Source of the DNA: Microvirga sp. Mcv34
GTDB lineage: Bacteria > Pseudomonadota > Alphaproteobacteria > Rhizobiales > Beijerinckiaceae
DNA length: 64,000 nt
Direction of reading: 5' to 3'
Assembly: GCF_024519725.1 (NCBI RefSeq)
Contig: NZ_JALJRK010000004.1
Location: 126,770 to 190,769 of the forward strand
Below are positions 47,521-57,113 of the stretch, piece after piece. Made by a program: the position numbers and the translations under genes. Under the pieces are notes generated by a model. That model was not told the origin of the DNA. It saw only the letters and a program-made list of their open reading frames with translations, and searched no databases. Every line of letters begins with the position of its first letter. The first letter of the stretch is position 1.

Positions 47521-48214
47521 CGGCTCGCCGACAGCGCTGGCGCGGGGAGGCGAGGCGGCGATCCTGCCGCTTTTCGCCTGGCTCTCGCCATCCTATCCGG
47601 TCGGCTGCTATGCCTATTCGCACAGCCTGGAATGGGCCACGGAAGCGGGCGACGTCACCGACGAGGCAAGTCTCGTGGCATGGCTTACGGACCTGCTCGC
47701 GCTCGGGCTCGGGCGCAACGATGCCATTCTCCTGAGCCACGCCTACGGGGCCGTGGAGCAGGGCGATGAGGAGGCCCTCGCGGCCGTCAACGAACTCGCG
47801 CTCGCCCTCGCGCCCTCCGCCGAGCTCTATCTCGAAACCAGCCAGCAAGGGCGCAGCTTCCTCGATGCGACGCTCGCCGCGTGGCCTTCGCCGCGCCTGC
47901 TCCGTCTCGAGGGGGACGTGGCCTTTCCCGTGGCGGTCGGCATGGCCGCTGCGGCCCATGGCATTCCGCTGGCGATCACCGCGCAGGCCTATCTCTTCGG
48001 ACTCGTGCAGACGCTCGTCTCCGCCGCGATCCGCCTCGCGCCCATCGGACAGACCGCGGGCATCCGCGTGTCTGCCGCGCTGGCCAGCCGCGTACAGGAG
48101 ATCGCCCACCAGGGAATGGCACTTGCGCTCGACGACATCGGCGGCTCGACCTTCCGGGCCGATCTCGGCTCCTTCCATCACGAAAACCAATATTCGAGGC
48201 TTTTCCGCTCATGA
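47513..48214 (+). CDS. ureF: Urease accessory protein UreF
   Basis: About 233 aa, all-helical. Conserved UreF segments are [30 protein letters not shown] and [20 protein letters not shown]. It acts as the effector or GTPase-checkpoint partner between UreD and UreG in urease maturation. The ATG at 47513 was chosen because earlier in-frame ATGs lie within the ureE His-tail codons. It ends in an ATGA overlap with ureG. Confidence 0.92.
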   Translation: MDDGSPTALARGGEAAILPLFAWLSPSYPVGCYAYSHSLEWATEAGDVTDEASLVAWLTDLLALGLGRNDAILLSHAYGAVEQGDEEALAAVNELALALAPSAELYLETSQQGRSFLDATLAAWPSPRLLRLEGDVAFPVAVGMAAAAHGIPLAITAQAYLFGLVQTLVSAAIRLAPIGQTAGIRVSAALASRVQEIAHQGMALALDDIGGSTFRADLGSFHHENQYSRLFRS

Positions 48215-48834
48215 CATCTCACACGGGACCCCTTCGCGTCGGCATCGGCGGGCCGGTCGGCTCCGGCAAGACGGCCTTGATGGAAGCGCTCTGCAAGACG
48301 TTCCGCGAGCGCTACGACATCTGCGCGATCACCAACGATATCTACACCAAGGAGGATGCGCGCCTCCTGACCGTGGCGGGTGCGCTTCCGGTGGAGCGCA
48401 TCATGGGCGTGGAAACGGGCGGATGTCCGCACACGGCCATTCGCGAGGACGCATCCATCAACCTCGCGGCCATCGCCACCATGCGCAAGCGCTTTCCGGA
48501 CCTCGACATCGTGCTGGTTGAATCCGGCGGCGACAACCTGGCTGCGACCTTCTCGCCCGAGCTTGCCGATCTGACGATCTACGTCATCGACGTCGCCGGC
48601 GGCGAGAAGATCCCGCGCAAGGGCGGCCCCGGCATCACGCGCTCCGATCTCCTCGTGGTCAACAAGATCGACCTCGCGCCCCATGTGGGCGCCGATCTGG
48701 CGATCATGGAGGAGGACACGAAGCGCATGCGCGGCCAGCGTCCTTACGTGTTCAGCAACATCCGCGACGGCATTGGGGTCGACGCCATCGCGGCTTTTAT
48801 CGAACAGGCCGGCGGCCTGTCCGCAGCGGCCTGA
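48211..48834 (+). CDS. ureG: Urease accessory GTPase UreG
   Basis: 207 aa of the SIMIBI GTPase class. The P-loop is GPVGSGKT (14-21), the metal-binding Cys72-Pro73-His74 lies in [15 protein letters not shown], Walker B-like [13 protein letters not shown] follows, and the base-recognition motif is VVNKIDLAP. It couples GTP hydrolysis to nickel insertion into urease. Fourteen bases before ureJ. Confidence 0.96.
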   Translation: MTSHTGPLRVGIGGPVGSGKTALMEALCKTFRERYDICAITNDIYTKEDARLLTVAGALPVERIMGVETGGCPHTAIREDASINLAAIATMRKRFPDLDIVLVESGGDNLAATFSPELADLTIYVIDVAGGEKIPRKGGPGITRSDLLVVNKIDLAPHVGADLAIMEEDTKRMRGQRPYVFSNIRDGIGVDAIAAFIEQAGGLSAAA

Positions 48835-48848
48835 AGGAGAAACGCGCC

Positions 48849-49418
48849 ATGTTCACACGTTCCATTGCGACCACGCTGCTGCTGGTGGCGGCCACGCCAG
48901 CCCTGGCCCATACAGGACACGATACCGCTTTCGGCCTCCTTGCCGGAATGGCGCACCCGATGGGTGGCCTCGATCACGTGCTCGCCATGGTGAGTGTCGG
49001 CCTCTTCGCGGCCGTGCTCGGAGGACGCGCCCTGTGGGCGCTTCCCATGAGCTTCGTCGGGATGATGCTGGTGGGCGGTGCGCTGGGAATGACCGGCGTC
49101 ACGGTTCCTGCTGTCGAGTTCGGGATCGCATTGTCGATCGTGGTCCTGGGCGCCATCGTGACATGGGGGCGGCAATGGCCAATTCAGGCAGCCTCTGCGC
49201 TCGTAGGCGTCTTCGCGGTGTTCCACGGTTATGCTCACGGCGCGGAGCTTCCGGCCGGGGCCGATGCCGTGCTCTATAGCTTTGGTTTCGCCCTCGCGAC
49301 CGCTCTCCTGCATGGCGCAGGGATCGCCGCCGGGCGGCTCACCCTCGGCCGCGCCGGCATCCTGCGCCTTGCCGGAGCGGCGGTGACGGTCACGGGCATC
49401 GTCATCGCGCTCGGCTGA
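48849..49418 (+). CDS. ureJ: HupE/UreJ family nickel-associated membrane protein
   Basis: 189 aa. A signal peptide (MFTRSIATTLLLVAATPALA) is followed by the family motif HTGHDTAFGLLAGMAHPMGGLDH, a His/Asp-rich metal site, and five or six membrane helices with VFHGYAHGAELP. HupE/UreJ proteins are secondary nickel permeases, so it probably supplies Ni2+ for the urease encoded just upstream. It is the last gene of the operon and converges with selO. Confidence 0.9.
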   Translation: MFTRSIATTLLLVAATPALAHTGHDTAFGLLAGMAHPMGGLDHVLAMVSVGLFAAVLGGRALWALPMSFVGMMLVGGALGMTGVTVPAVEFGIALSIVVLGAIVTWGRQWPIQAASALVGVFAVFHGYAHGAELPAGADAVLYSFGFALATALLHGAGIAAGRLTLGRAGILRLAGAAVTVTGIVIALG

Positions 49419-49426
49419 GGCATCGT

Positions 49427-50857
49427 CTACCCGGCGGGATCCGCGCCATAGGCTTCGGCCATGCCGCGGATCTCGGCGAGCTTCGATGTGAACGCCGACC
49501 AGTCGTCCTCGGCCGCGATCGGAGCCCAGAGCGCCTCGACCTCGTCGATCAGCATGGTGCAGGGTCCAGAGCGTGTGAAGTAGGGATGATCGCGTCGCGC
49601 CTGAGGTGTCGGCTCGAAGTTCGCGAGAGCCGCGCGCACAGGCCCGAAGGATTGTTGCGCGTAGAATGGCGCGGAGGGGCTTTTCTCCGCACGATGCGTG
49701 CTTAGAAGCCCACCATACCAATCGAAGAACGTCTGCTCGAACGGCGCTTTGCTCTCGTGCAGGAATGTCCATAGCGCCTTGGCGAGAGCGCCGTCCTGCT
49801 CGAAGCTTTTCGATTGCAGGCCCAGGCGACGCAGGATGGCGCTCGGGAACTCCCGATGCAGCGCAGGCTCGAAAGTGGCGAGGGCTTGCTCGAGCTCGGC
49901 CTGCGGCGCCAGGGGCATCAGGCACTCCGCAAGGCGATAGAGATTCCACAGGAGCGTGTCGGGCTGCCGACCGAAGGCGTAGAGGCCCGTCTCGTCGAAA
50001 TAGGCGGCCGTGAAGCTGGGCTCGTAGACAGACAGGAAGCGCCAGGGACCGTAATCGAAGCTCTCGCCCGTGACGTTGACGTTATCGGTGTTGAGCACAC
50101 CATGCACGAAGCCCGCCGCCATCCATTGCGCGCCCATACGGGCCACGCGTCGGCACACCTCTTCCAGAAATGCAACGGCCCGGCCTGGCTCATCGTCGCG
50201 CCAAGTCTGCGGCATGTAGGTGCGGATCGTGTAGTCGAGGAGCGTGCGGAGATTGTCGGTCTCGTCGAGGTAGCGCAGGCGCTGGAATGTTCCGATGCGG
50301 ATGTGCGAATGGCTGAGACGCACCAGCACCGAGGAGCGCGTGGGCGAGGGCTCGTCGCCGCGCTCGAGCTCCTCGCCGGTCTCGATCACGCTGAACGACT
50401 TGGACGTCTCGACGCCGAGCGCTTCGAGCATCTCCGTCGCGAGGATTTCCCGCACGCCGCCCTTCAGGGTGAGGCGGCCATCCGCATGGCGTGACCAGGG
50501 CGTCTGCCCGCTGCCTTTCGTGCCGAGATCGAGAAGCCTGCCGTCCTGCGCATCGTGAAGTTGCGCGAATAGAAAACCGCGGCCGTCCCCCAGGTGCGGA
50601 TTATAGGTTCTGAACTGGTGCCCGTGGTAGCGCAGGGCGAGGGGTTGCTCGAAACCACCCGGGAGCGGCGTGAACCGTCCGAAATGATCGATCCATTCTT
50701 CATAGCTGAGAGACCCGAGCCCCATGCGCTCGGCCCAGCGCTGGTTGCGGTAGCGCAGGATATGCTGCGGAAACTCCGCCGGCCGGACGAGGTCGTAGAA
50801 ATCGGAACCGAGGTCCCGGTGGCGTGTCGAGGCGCGATAGGCGGCAGAGGCGGGCAT
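49427..50857 (-). CDS. selO: SelO/YdiU family protein adenylyltransferase (pseudokinase fold)
   Basis: 476 aa. SelO hallmarks are ALRYHGHQFRTYNPHLGDGR, GFLFAQL, LGTKGSGQTPWSR, LTLKGGVREILATEML, and the nucleotide/metal site VHGVLNTDNVNVTGESFDYG (about 250-275). SelO transfers AMP to Ser/Thr/Tyr of redox proteins in E. coli and mitochondria. The family normally ends in Cys-Ser-Ser (Sec-Ser-Ser in animals). This one ends AEAYGADPAG, with no Cys near the C-terminus, so the known Cys-Cys redox switch cannot form. It is probably a separate subfamily. It stands alone, converging with ureJ. Confidence 0.87.
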   Translation of the reverse strand: MPASAAYRASTRHRDLGSDFYDLVRPAEFPQHILRYRNQRWAERMGLGSLSYEEWIDHFGRFTPLPGGFEQPLALRYHGHQFRTYNPHLGDGRGFLFAQLHDAQDGRLLDLGTKGSGQTPWSRHADGRLTLKGGVREILATEMLEALGVETSKSFSVIETGEELERGDEPSPTRSSVLVRLSHSHIRIGTFQRLRYLDETDNLRTLLDYTIRTYMPQTWRDDEPGRAVAFLEEVCRRVARMGAQWMAAGFVHGVLNTDNVNVTGESFDYGPWRFLSVYEPSFTAAYFDETGLYAFGRQPDTLLWNLYRLAECLMPLAPQAELEQALATFEPALHREFPSAILRRLGLQSKSFEQDGALAKALWTFLHESKAPFEQTFFDWYGGLLSTHRAEKSPSAPFYAQQSFGPVRAALANFEPTPQARRDHPYFTRSGPCTMLIDEVEALWAPIAAEDDWSAFTSKLAEIRGMAEAYGADPAG

Positions 50858-51222
50858 GTGTGAGATCCGATGAACTCGGGTTCAATTCCAAGGCGTCCGA
50901 AATGTTCAGAATTGTCGCGATGGATCAAGCCGCAGCCAAGTCCGAGGCCTGATCAAAGCCTTGTCTGCCTGGCCATGAAACGTTGCAACTCAAATAGAGC
51001 GCTCGACCATGTTACGATATGGCATGAAGAAGATCATGCACTTGAAGCCAACTAAAATATTACGCGGCACCTGATTCAGAAAACGCTTTCCATTTCCTTA
51101 AGTTGCCGTCCGTTGTTCAAGCACAGTCGCGCTGGCGGTGCGGCAATTTATGCTTTCGTCTATTGGCTACGGCGAAAAGCTCCCCTAGGATTCTCTCGTT
51201 AAGGAAGACGGGAGGAAGGTTT
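50858..51222. other. Non-coding interval upstream of selO and the small membrane protein
   Basis: 365 bases, AT-richer than average around 50980-51130. Only very short, unsupported frames occur. Divergent promoters for selO and the 66-aa protein are expected. I see no strong dyad or repeat. Confidence 0.4.
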
Positions 51223-51423
51223 ATGGCATTCAAAGATATGCTGAGCCTTTGCGGCCGGATCGGTCTGATCGTCGTGGCCTTTGCGTTCGTAGCCGGGATC
51301 ATTGCCGGTCCCGTCCTTGAGAGAATCTGGTCGTCGCGCCTTACGGTGACACAGAACAACGAGACGCCTCTTCCGCTTCCGCCCAGGGTTCCGGCCACTC
51401 CCAAGACGGCAGAGCCCGGCTAA
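51223..51423 (+). CDS. Small single-pass membrane protein
   Basis: 66 aa. One clear helix (IGLIVVAFAFVAGIIAGPVL) is followed by a Pro-rich tail (LPLPPRVPATPKTAEPG) expected in the periplasm or cytoplasm. The ribosome-binding site GGGAGGAAGG is excellent, the main reason to believe the gene. No family recognised. Confidence 0.6.
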   Translation: MAFKDMLSLCGRIGLIVVAFAFVAGIIAGPVLERIWSSRLTVTQNNETPLPLPPRVPATPKTAEPG

Positions 51424-51502
51424 CGCCTTTTTAGAACTCTCCAGTTCATACAACAGCACTGCCGGTGAGGCGGTGACATAAGTCCTATTGCGGGAAGGTG
51501 TG

Positions 51503-51877
51503 ATGAGCAGCGAGGTGCTTTTGCGGCAAGAGATCCGCCATTCTCTTGGTTATGTCCGCGGCATGATCGATCATTATTCCGGTCTCTACTCGGGCGAGAA
51601 CCTCACCCGGGACGTGCTCAGCTTCTGCGATGGAATGATCCGGTCCGAGGAGCCGAACCCCCGCTTGCGGGAGGCGCGGCGCCTGGTCGAGGAGCGGTGC
51701 CGGCAGCTGGCTAATGCGGCGGATCGTTTCGCGCAGCGCGACCCGGCTTTGATTGCAGCTGTGCGGGCCCAAGCCGTCGCCGCGATCGACCTGTTCCAGG
51801 ATGCCGCCTTCGAATGGCACAGGGCTCGCACCGATGTGCCGTCGTCGGGACGCCTGCTGCGCAGAAAGAGCCTTTAG
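51503..51877 (+). CDS. Hypothetical helical protein
   Basis: 124 aa, soluble, all-helical pattern (EIRHSLGYVRGMIDHYSGLY; REARRLVEERCRQLANAADR; FAQRDPALIAAVRAQAVAAI). No recognised domain. The ATG at 51503 follows GGGAAGG. Its last codons overlap the converging L,D-transpeptidase gene by 4 bases, with the two stop codons interleaved. Confidence 0.6.
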   Translation: MSSEVLLRQEIRHSLGYVRGMIDHYSGLYSGENLTRDVLSFCDGMIRSEEPNPRLREARRLVEERCRQLANAADRFAQRDPALIAAVRAQAVAAIDLFQDAAFEWHRARTDVPSSGRLLRRKSL

Positions 51878-53286
51878 CGCGTCGTCATCTTTGCGCCGTC
51901 CGCCAGGGGCTTGGGCTTGATCGATGCCGTCGCGGGCACGTCGATAACCTTAGGCTCCGGCAGAGGATCGCTCTTCGGGGTATCGAGACCGTAGACATCG
52001 TCGCGGAAATGCACCGCGCCGTCCGCCGTGGCATAGCCGGTGAGATAGACCCAGGCGACCGGGACGGGCTTGTCGAGGCGGATGTCCTGACGGGTCGCGC
52101 CGGCGATGGCCGTGGCGATCCCGTCGCGTGTCCATGCGCCCGCCTGGCCGTTGGTGCCGCGCAGGAGCCATTCGGCGAAGTCGGCGACATCGGCGACACG
52201 CACGCAGCCCGAGGAGTGGAAGCGGGCATCCTGCGCGAAAAGCTGCTTCTTGGGCGTATCGTGCATGTAGACGGCATGCTTGTTGGGCATGTCGATGCGG
52301 ATCTGCCCAAGCGAGTTGATCGCGCCGGGGTCCTGACGCAGGGTATAGTTCACCGCCTTCTCGGTCGACCAGTCGAGGGTCTTGGGATCGACCTCCTGGC
52401 CCTTCGCGTCAAGAATGCGGATCTTCATCTTCTCCAGATAGGCGGGATCCTTCCGCACATGGGGAATGATATCCTTCTTGATCAGGGAGACCGGCACCGT
52501 CCATGTGGGGTTGATGTTGACGGCGGTAACACGGGTTTCGACGGTGGGCGAGGGGCGATCCACCTTGCCCGCGATGGCGACGAAGCGGCGCGCTACCTGT
52601 CCGCGCTCCACCGCTTCGACGGCGGCCGAGGGAATGTTCACCACCACGTAACGGTCGCCGAAGGCGAAGGTGGAGCCTGCCAGCCTCTGGGCGGAAGCCG
52701 TGAGCTGTCGATGGCGCGCGAGAGCCGGGACGTTCAATGCCTCCAGGGTTCGCGCCCGCACCGCGCCGGATTCCGGCAGGCCGTGCCGGGCCTGGAACCG
52801 CTTGACCGCGCTGATGAGCTCCGCGTCGAAAACCGTGTTCGTCGTGGCATTGTCCGGGAGGTCGCCCTCCAGGGCGAGGCGGCGCCGAAGGGTCGCGACG
52901 AGCGCGCCCTTGTCGCCGGTCTTCAGAACCGTGCCCGTCGGGAGGCTGGGCCATCCTCCCGCCTCGGCGATTCGCTTATAGGTCCAGGCGGCCCGCATCG
53001 TATTGATGAAGGTGCTGGCGTCCAGGGTCGGGCGGGAATCCTGCGAGATCGTCGCCACAGGCATGGGCGCCGCTTTCTCGGGCGGCTTCGCTGGCGCCGG
53101 CGCGCTTACCTTGGGCGGCGGAATGACACCCCCGGCGGGGGGCACCGACTCGCTTGGCAAAGTCCGCGCCGGGGTGTCCGAAGACAGATTCCCGGCAGCC
53201 GCGAAGGCGCCTGGAGGGCTCCAGACGGTGGAGCTCAGGAGCAGGGCAAGCCCAAAGCAGAGACGACGTGTATTCCCATAGGTCAT
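51874..53286 (-). CDS. L,D-transpeptidase (YcbB/LdtD-type)
   Basis: 470 aa. A signal peptide (RLCFGLALLLSSTVWSPPGA) is followed by a Pro-rich linker, a peptidoglycan-binding helical repeat (about 120-190, AVKRFQARHGLPESGAV) and a YkuD catalytic domain (about 210-400). The catalytic motif HSSGCVRVADVADFAEWLL carries the nucleophile Cys and its His. LdtD-type enzymes form 3-3 cross-links in periplasmic peptidoglycan, which fits Rhizobiales, where such links are abundant. Divergent from the Mfd-like gene. No obvious promoter seen. Confidence 0.9.
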   Translation of the reverse strand: MTYGNTRRLCFGLALLLSSTVWSPPGAFAAAGNLSSDTPARTLPSESVPPAGGVIPPPKVSAPAPAKPPEKAAPMPVATISQDSRPTLDASTFINTMRAAWTYKRIAEAGGWPSLPTGTVLKTGDKGALVATLRRRLALEGDLPDNATTNTVFDAELISAVKRFQARHGLPESGAVRARTLEALNVPALARHRQLTASAQRLAGSTFAFGDRYVVVNIPSAAVEAVERGQVARRFVAIAGKVDRPSPTVETRVTAVNINPTWTVPVSLIKKDIIPHVRKDPAYLEKMKIRILDAKGQEVDPKTLDWSTEKAVNYTLRQDPGAINSLGQIRIDMPNKHAVYMHDTPKKQLFAQDARFHSSGCVRVADVADFAEWLLRGTNGQAGAWTRDGIATAIAGATRQDIRLDKPVPVAWVYLTGYATADGAVHFRDDVYGLDTPKSDPLPEPKVIDVPATASIKPKPLADGAKMTTR

Positions 53287-53409
53287 GCGGCGACTATGGG
53301 TGATCTTGGTTTACAAAATCCTGTAACGGGAGGGTGACCGCGAGAGCCTGCAACTGCGACAGAGCAAGGACGTTGTCCTCGGTCGCCAATCCCGTCCCAC
53401 GAGTGTTCC

Positions 53410-56400
53410 ATGCGTGCCAAGTCTCTTCCCCCTCAGGATATCAGGCGGATCGATCTGCCTTTGCCGTCGTCCGTGGGGCTCCATGCCGTCCGATTACTCG
53501 AGCATGTGAAGCAGGCTGGGCCATCAGGTGTCGTTTATGTCGCAGGGGGAGAGCGCTGGGCCGAGCAGATGGCGCAAGCGATGCGCGGCTTGGCGCCCGG
53601 TCTCGACATCTGTCTGCTGCCACCGTGGGATTGTCTCCCCTATGACAGCGCTTCGCCCTCACGGGACGCCATGGGGCGTCGCATGTCGGTCCTGCGGCGG
53701 ATGAGCGAACCTGGCACGGCTCCGCGCGTCCTGATCACGAGCGCTGCCGCGATCGTCCAACGGGTGCCGCCGCGCGACATGGTGAAGACGACGTCCTTCT
53801 CTCTTCGCGCGGGCGAGGGGTTCTCCGCCGATGCCCTGAAAGAATATCTGCATCGAGCGGGGTACATCCTGGATGAGCGGGTGGATGAGCCGGGCGAGGT
53901 GGCGATCCGTGGTCAGGTGATCGATCTCTTTCCGGCCGACAGCCCGTTGCCCTATCGGGCCGAGCACGATGGAGAGACCATCGCGGCCATTCGCTCCTAC
54001 GACCCGATCTCACAATTGACGGAAGCAGAAGTCGATCATCTCGTGATCGGCCCGGCTTCGGAGGTCGTCCTGCAGGAGACAGGCGATGGCGAGGCGCCGG
54101 TCGAGCGCAGCGACGGCATGGAGCATCGGCTGCCGGAATTCTATCCGCACCTGGAGACTATCTTCGATTACTGGCCGGATGCGACCATCGTCCTGGATGC
54201 CAAATTCGAGGAGAGGCGGCAGCTCGTGATGGAGCAGGCCGTTGATGCCTATGACAACCGGATGAACTTGCGTGCGCAGGGCAGGCCTGCGGCTTCCACT
54301 GCCGCGCCCGAGCGGCTCTTCATTCAGGACGACGAATGGGCGGACGCCATGTCGAAGCGCCGCACGATCTACATCCATGCGATCCCGCCTGATGAATCCT
54401 CGCGGAATGCGGTGCCGAATTTCGCGATCTCGTCCAGACCTTCCAAGGCGCTTTTGGATTTCCTGCGCGCCCAATCGGATGCGGGACGAAAGATCGTCGT
54501 CGTTGCGGCGGTCCGCTCGGACCTGGGCCGGCTACGGCGAAGGGTTCAATCCGTCGGATGGCCCGATGAAGTGGATGACTGGGATGGCGTTGTGGATGGC
54601 CCGTCCAAAGGCTGGTTCGCTCTGCAGGCCGACATCAAGCGGGGATTCGTCGATGAGCGCGACGGCATCGCGCTGATCACCGCCTTCGACGTTCTGGGGA
54701 GCCGCGTTCGCACCAGCGTCGAAACTGATGTCAGTGCCGCCGCGACGAGCTTCACGGACACGGGATTCCAGATCGGCGACGCCGTCGTTCACATCGATCA
54801 CGGGATCGGCGTGCTCCAGGGCATCGAGACAATCACGGCCGGTGATGCGGGCGAGGGTGAAGCGGTCAGGCTCGGTTACGCGGCCGATACGACGCTCCTG
54901 GTTCCGGCAACGGAGATGGACCGTGTGTGGCGCTATGGAGCGATGTCGGACGCTCTTTCGCTGGACAGGCTGAAAGGCGATGCATGGCGGGTGCGCCGCG
55001 AGAAGATCGAAACCGAGATCGCGGAAACCGCCAAGCACCTGATCGGCCTCGTCGATGATCGCAAGGCAAGAAAGCTGGAGTCTCTCGTCCCGCCAAGCCG
55101 CGACTACGAGCGCTTCGTTGCCCGCTTTCCGTTCTCCGAGACCGCCGACCAGATCAACGCCATCGAGGCGGTTCTCGAAGATCTTTCGTCGGGCCGAGCG
55201 ATGGACCGCTTGATCTGCGGCGATGTCGGGTTCGGCAAGACGGAAATCGCTCTGCGTGCCGCCGCCGCAGTTGCGCTGTCGGGTAAGCAGGTGGCCGTCG
55301 TCGCTCCGACGACCGTCCTGGCGCGCCAGCACGTGCGGAGTTTCGAGAGGCGTTTCGCAGGTCTGGGTATCGAGATCGCGCATCTCTCCCGTCTCGTGTC
55401 GCCGGCCGACGCGCGGGCGGTGAAGAAGGGATTGGCCGATGGATCGATCCGCATCGTCATCGGGACCCATGCGCTCGCCGCGAAAGGCGTGGCGTTCAAG
55501 GATCTCGGGCTCGTCGTCATCGACGAGGAGCAGCGGTTCGGCACGGCGCACAAGAACAAGCTCAGAGAATTATCGGCGCAAGCTCATGTGCTGACGCTGA
55601 CCGCGACGCCCATTCCCCGGACCATGCAATCCGCGCTGGTCGGATTGCAGGAGCTGAGCATCATCGCGACGCCGCCGGCGCGCCGCCAGCCGATCCGCAC
55701 GTTCCTGACGCCTTTCGATCCTGCCAGCGTGCGCGATGCGCTCATGCGCGAGCGGCGTCGGCGGGGCCAGAGCTTCGTCGTCTGCTCCCGGGTCGAGGAT
55801 ATCGAGCCGATGCGCGAGCGACTGGCAAAGCTCGTCCCGGAGCTGGACCTCATGGTAGCTCACGGGCAGATGCCGCCCGCCGAGACGGATGATGTGATGG
55901 TGCGCTTCGCCGACGGCGAAGGCGACGTGCTTCTCGCCACCAACATCATCGAGAGCGGGCTCGACGTTCCCCGCGCCAACACCATGCTGGTGTGGCGCGC
56001 GGATCGCTTCGGCATGGCGCAGTTGCATCAGCTCCGTGGGCGCGTCGGACGAGGACGCGTGCGGGGAACGGCCTATTTGCTGACGGAGCCGGGTCAGGAT
56101 CTTCCGAAAGCGACGGAAAAGCGCTTGCGGACTCTGACGGCCCTCGACAGGCTGGGAGCGGGTTTCGCGATCAGCGCCCAGGATCTCGATCAGCGTGGGG
56201 CGGGAGCGCTGCTCGGCGAGGAGCAGGCCGGCCACGTCAAGCTGATTGGAACCGACCTTTACCAGCATATGCTCGCGCGTGCCCTGCGCGGCGAGAGCCT
56301 TGACGACAACTGGACGCCCGAACTCAATATCGGCCTGTCCGGCGCCATTCCGGACGCTTACGTGAACGAGCCCGAGATGCGGATCAATCTCCATGCCCGC

Positions 56401-56742
56401 ATCGCCCGGTTCGAACCGTCCGAGAGTATCGATGAACTGGAAGCGGAGATCGAGGATCGCTTCGGCGCCATTCCCGAGTCGGTGCAGAACCTTTTGAAGC
56501 TTGCGCATCTGCGCCAGCTGTGCCGGCACTTAGGGATCGCCCGCATCGATGCAGGGCCGCAGGCCATCGCCCTGACTTTCCGGCCCGGCTCGGCGGAGAC
56601 GCTCTCTCTGCAGGCGAAGATCGACGCCTCGCAGGGAGCGCTGCATTGGAACAAGGAGCGCCTGGTCTGCGCGACCTCGAGCGAGCAGGCCGATGAACGT
56701 CATGAGGCAGTCATCGCGCTGCTGGATACGCTGTCGCGATGA
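53410..56742 (+). CDS. Mfd-like DEAD/DEAH helicase (divergent transcription-repair coupling factor)
   Basis: 1110 aa, slightly shorter than typical Mfd (about 1150-1170). The UvrB-homology N-terminus has LLPPWDCLPYDSASPSRDAM. The RNA-polymerase-interaction domain is at about 450-515 (FQIGDAVVHIDHGIGVLQG). Helicase motifs are GDVGFGKTE (about 603), DEEQRFG (about 705), LTATPIPRTM and QLRGRVGRGR (about 874). A C-terminal TRCF-type domain follows (PEMRINLHARIARFE). It lacks several residues usual in housekeeping Mfd, so it may be a second, specialised paralogue of Mfd (inference). No uvr genes nearby. Confidence 0.85.
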   Translation: MRAKSLPPQDIRRIDLPLPSSVGLHAVRLLEHVKQAGPSGVVYVAGGERWAEQMAQAMRGLAPGLDICLLPPWDCLPYDSASPSRDAMGRRMSVLRRMSEPGTAPRVLITSAAAIVQRVPPRDMVKTTSFSLRAGEGFSADALKEYLHRAGYILDERVDEPGEVAIRGQVIDLFPADSPLPYRAEHDGETIAAIRSYDPISQLTEAEVDHLVIGPASEVVLQETGDGEAPVERSDGMEHRLPEFYPHLETIFDYWPDATIVLDAKFEERRQLVMEQAVDAYDNRMNLRAQGRPAASTAAPERLFIQDDEWADAMSKRRTIYIHAIPPDESSRNAVPNFAISSRPSKALLDFLRAQSDAGRKIVVVAAVRSDLGRLRRRVQSVGWPDEVDDWDGVVDGPSKGWFALQADIKRGFVDERDGIALITAFDVLGSRVRTSVETDVSAAATSFTDTGFQIGDAVVHIDHGIGVLQGIETITAGDAGEGEAVRLGYAADTTLLVPATEMDRVWRYGAMSDALSLDRLKGDAWRVRREKIETEIAETAKHLIGLVDDRKARKLESLVPPSRDYERFVARFPFSETADQINAIEAVLEDLSSGRAMDRLICGDVGFGKTEIALRAAAAVALSGKQVAVVAPTTVLARQHVRSFERRFAGLGIEIAHLSRLVSPADARAVKKGLADGSIRIVIGTHALAAKGVAFKDLGLVVIDEEQRFGTAHKNKLRELSAQAHVLTLTATPIPRTMQSALVGLQELSIIATPPARRQPIRTFLTPFDPASVRDALMRERRRRGQSFVVCSRVEDIEPMRERLAKLVPELDLMVAHGQMPPAETDDVMVRFADGEGDVLLATNIIESGLDVPRANTMLVWRADRFGMAQLHQLRGRVGRGRVRGTAYLLTEPGQDLPKATEKRLRTLTALDRLGAGFAISAQDLDQRGAGALLGEEQAGHVKLIGTDLYQHMLARALRGESLDDNWTPELNIGLSGAIPDAYVNEPEMRINLHARIARFEPSESIDELEAEIEDRFGAIPESVQNLLKLAHLRQLCRHLGIARIDAGPQAIALTFRPGSAETLSLQAKIDASQGALHWNKERLVCATSSEQADERHEAVIALLDTLSR

Positions 56743-56836
56743 GCCGGGCTTGGACCAGCCGCTATCGCCCGTGTGCCGTGAACTGATTTGGCCTACAGAA
56801 CTTGACACTGATGACAATGTTGATCGTGAGGAGCCT

Positions 56837-57064
56837 ATGACGTCCGAGGAAATCCAGGAGCTGAACGCCGCACGCGAAAGCCTCGTGAAACGGCGCAGGG
56901 AGATGACGCGGCAGATTTCCGAGGCTCCGCTGCCTTCCGTTGATCTGGCCGAGGAGCTTACGAAGATCCTCGTCGCCATCGAAGCCTTGGACCGGGCGCT
57001 CAACGAGGCTGGCCATCCCTACATGAGCCAGGGCGTCGTCGAGCAGCTGACAAGGGACAGCTGA
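56837..57064 (+). CDS. Hypothetical 75-aa helical protein
   Basis: A short acidic/basic helical protein (MTSEEIQELNAARESLVKRR to MSQGVVEQLTRDS), probably an antiparallel helical hairpin. Family unknown. The ATG at 56837 has TGAGGAG seven bases upstream. It lies 94 bases after the helicase gene in the same direction and might be co-transcribed. Confidence 0.6.
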   Translation: MTSEEIQELNAARESLVKRRREMTRQISEAPLPSVDLAEELTKILVAIEALDRALNEAGHPYMSQGVVEQLTRDS

Positions 57065-57067
57065 CCT

Positions 57068-57083
57068 CTCCGCCCATGCGGAG
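57068..57083. terminator. Weak hairpin at a convergent junction
   Basis: CTCCGC-CCAT-GCGGAG is a 6-bp perfect stem, 3 bases after the preceding stop codon and before the converging hydrolase gene. There is no T-run, so termination is uncertain. Confidence 0.25.
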
Positions 57084-57113
57084 GCGCGGGCTCCTGATTC
57101 AAGCCGATAGATT

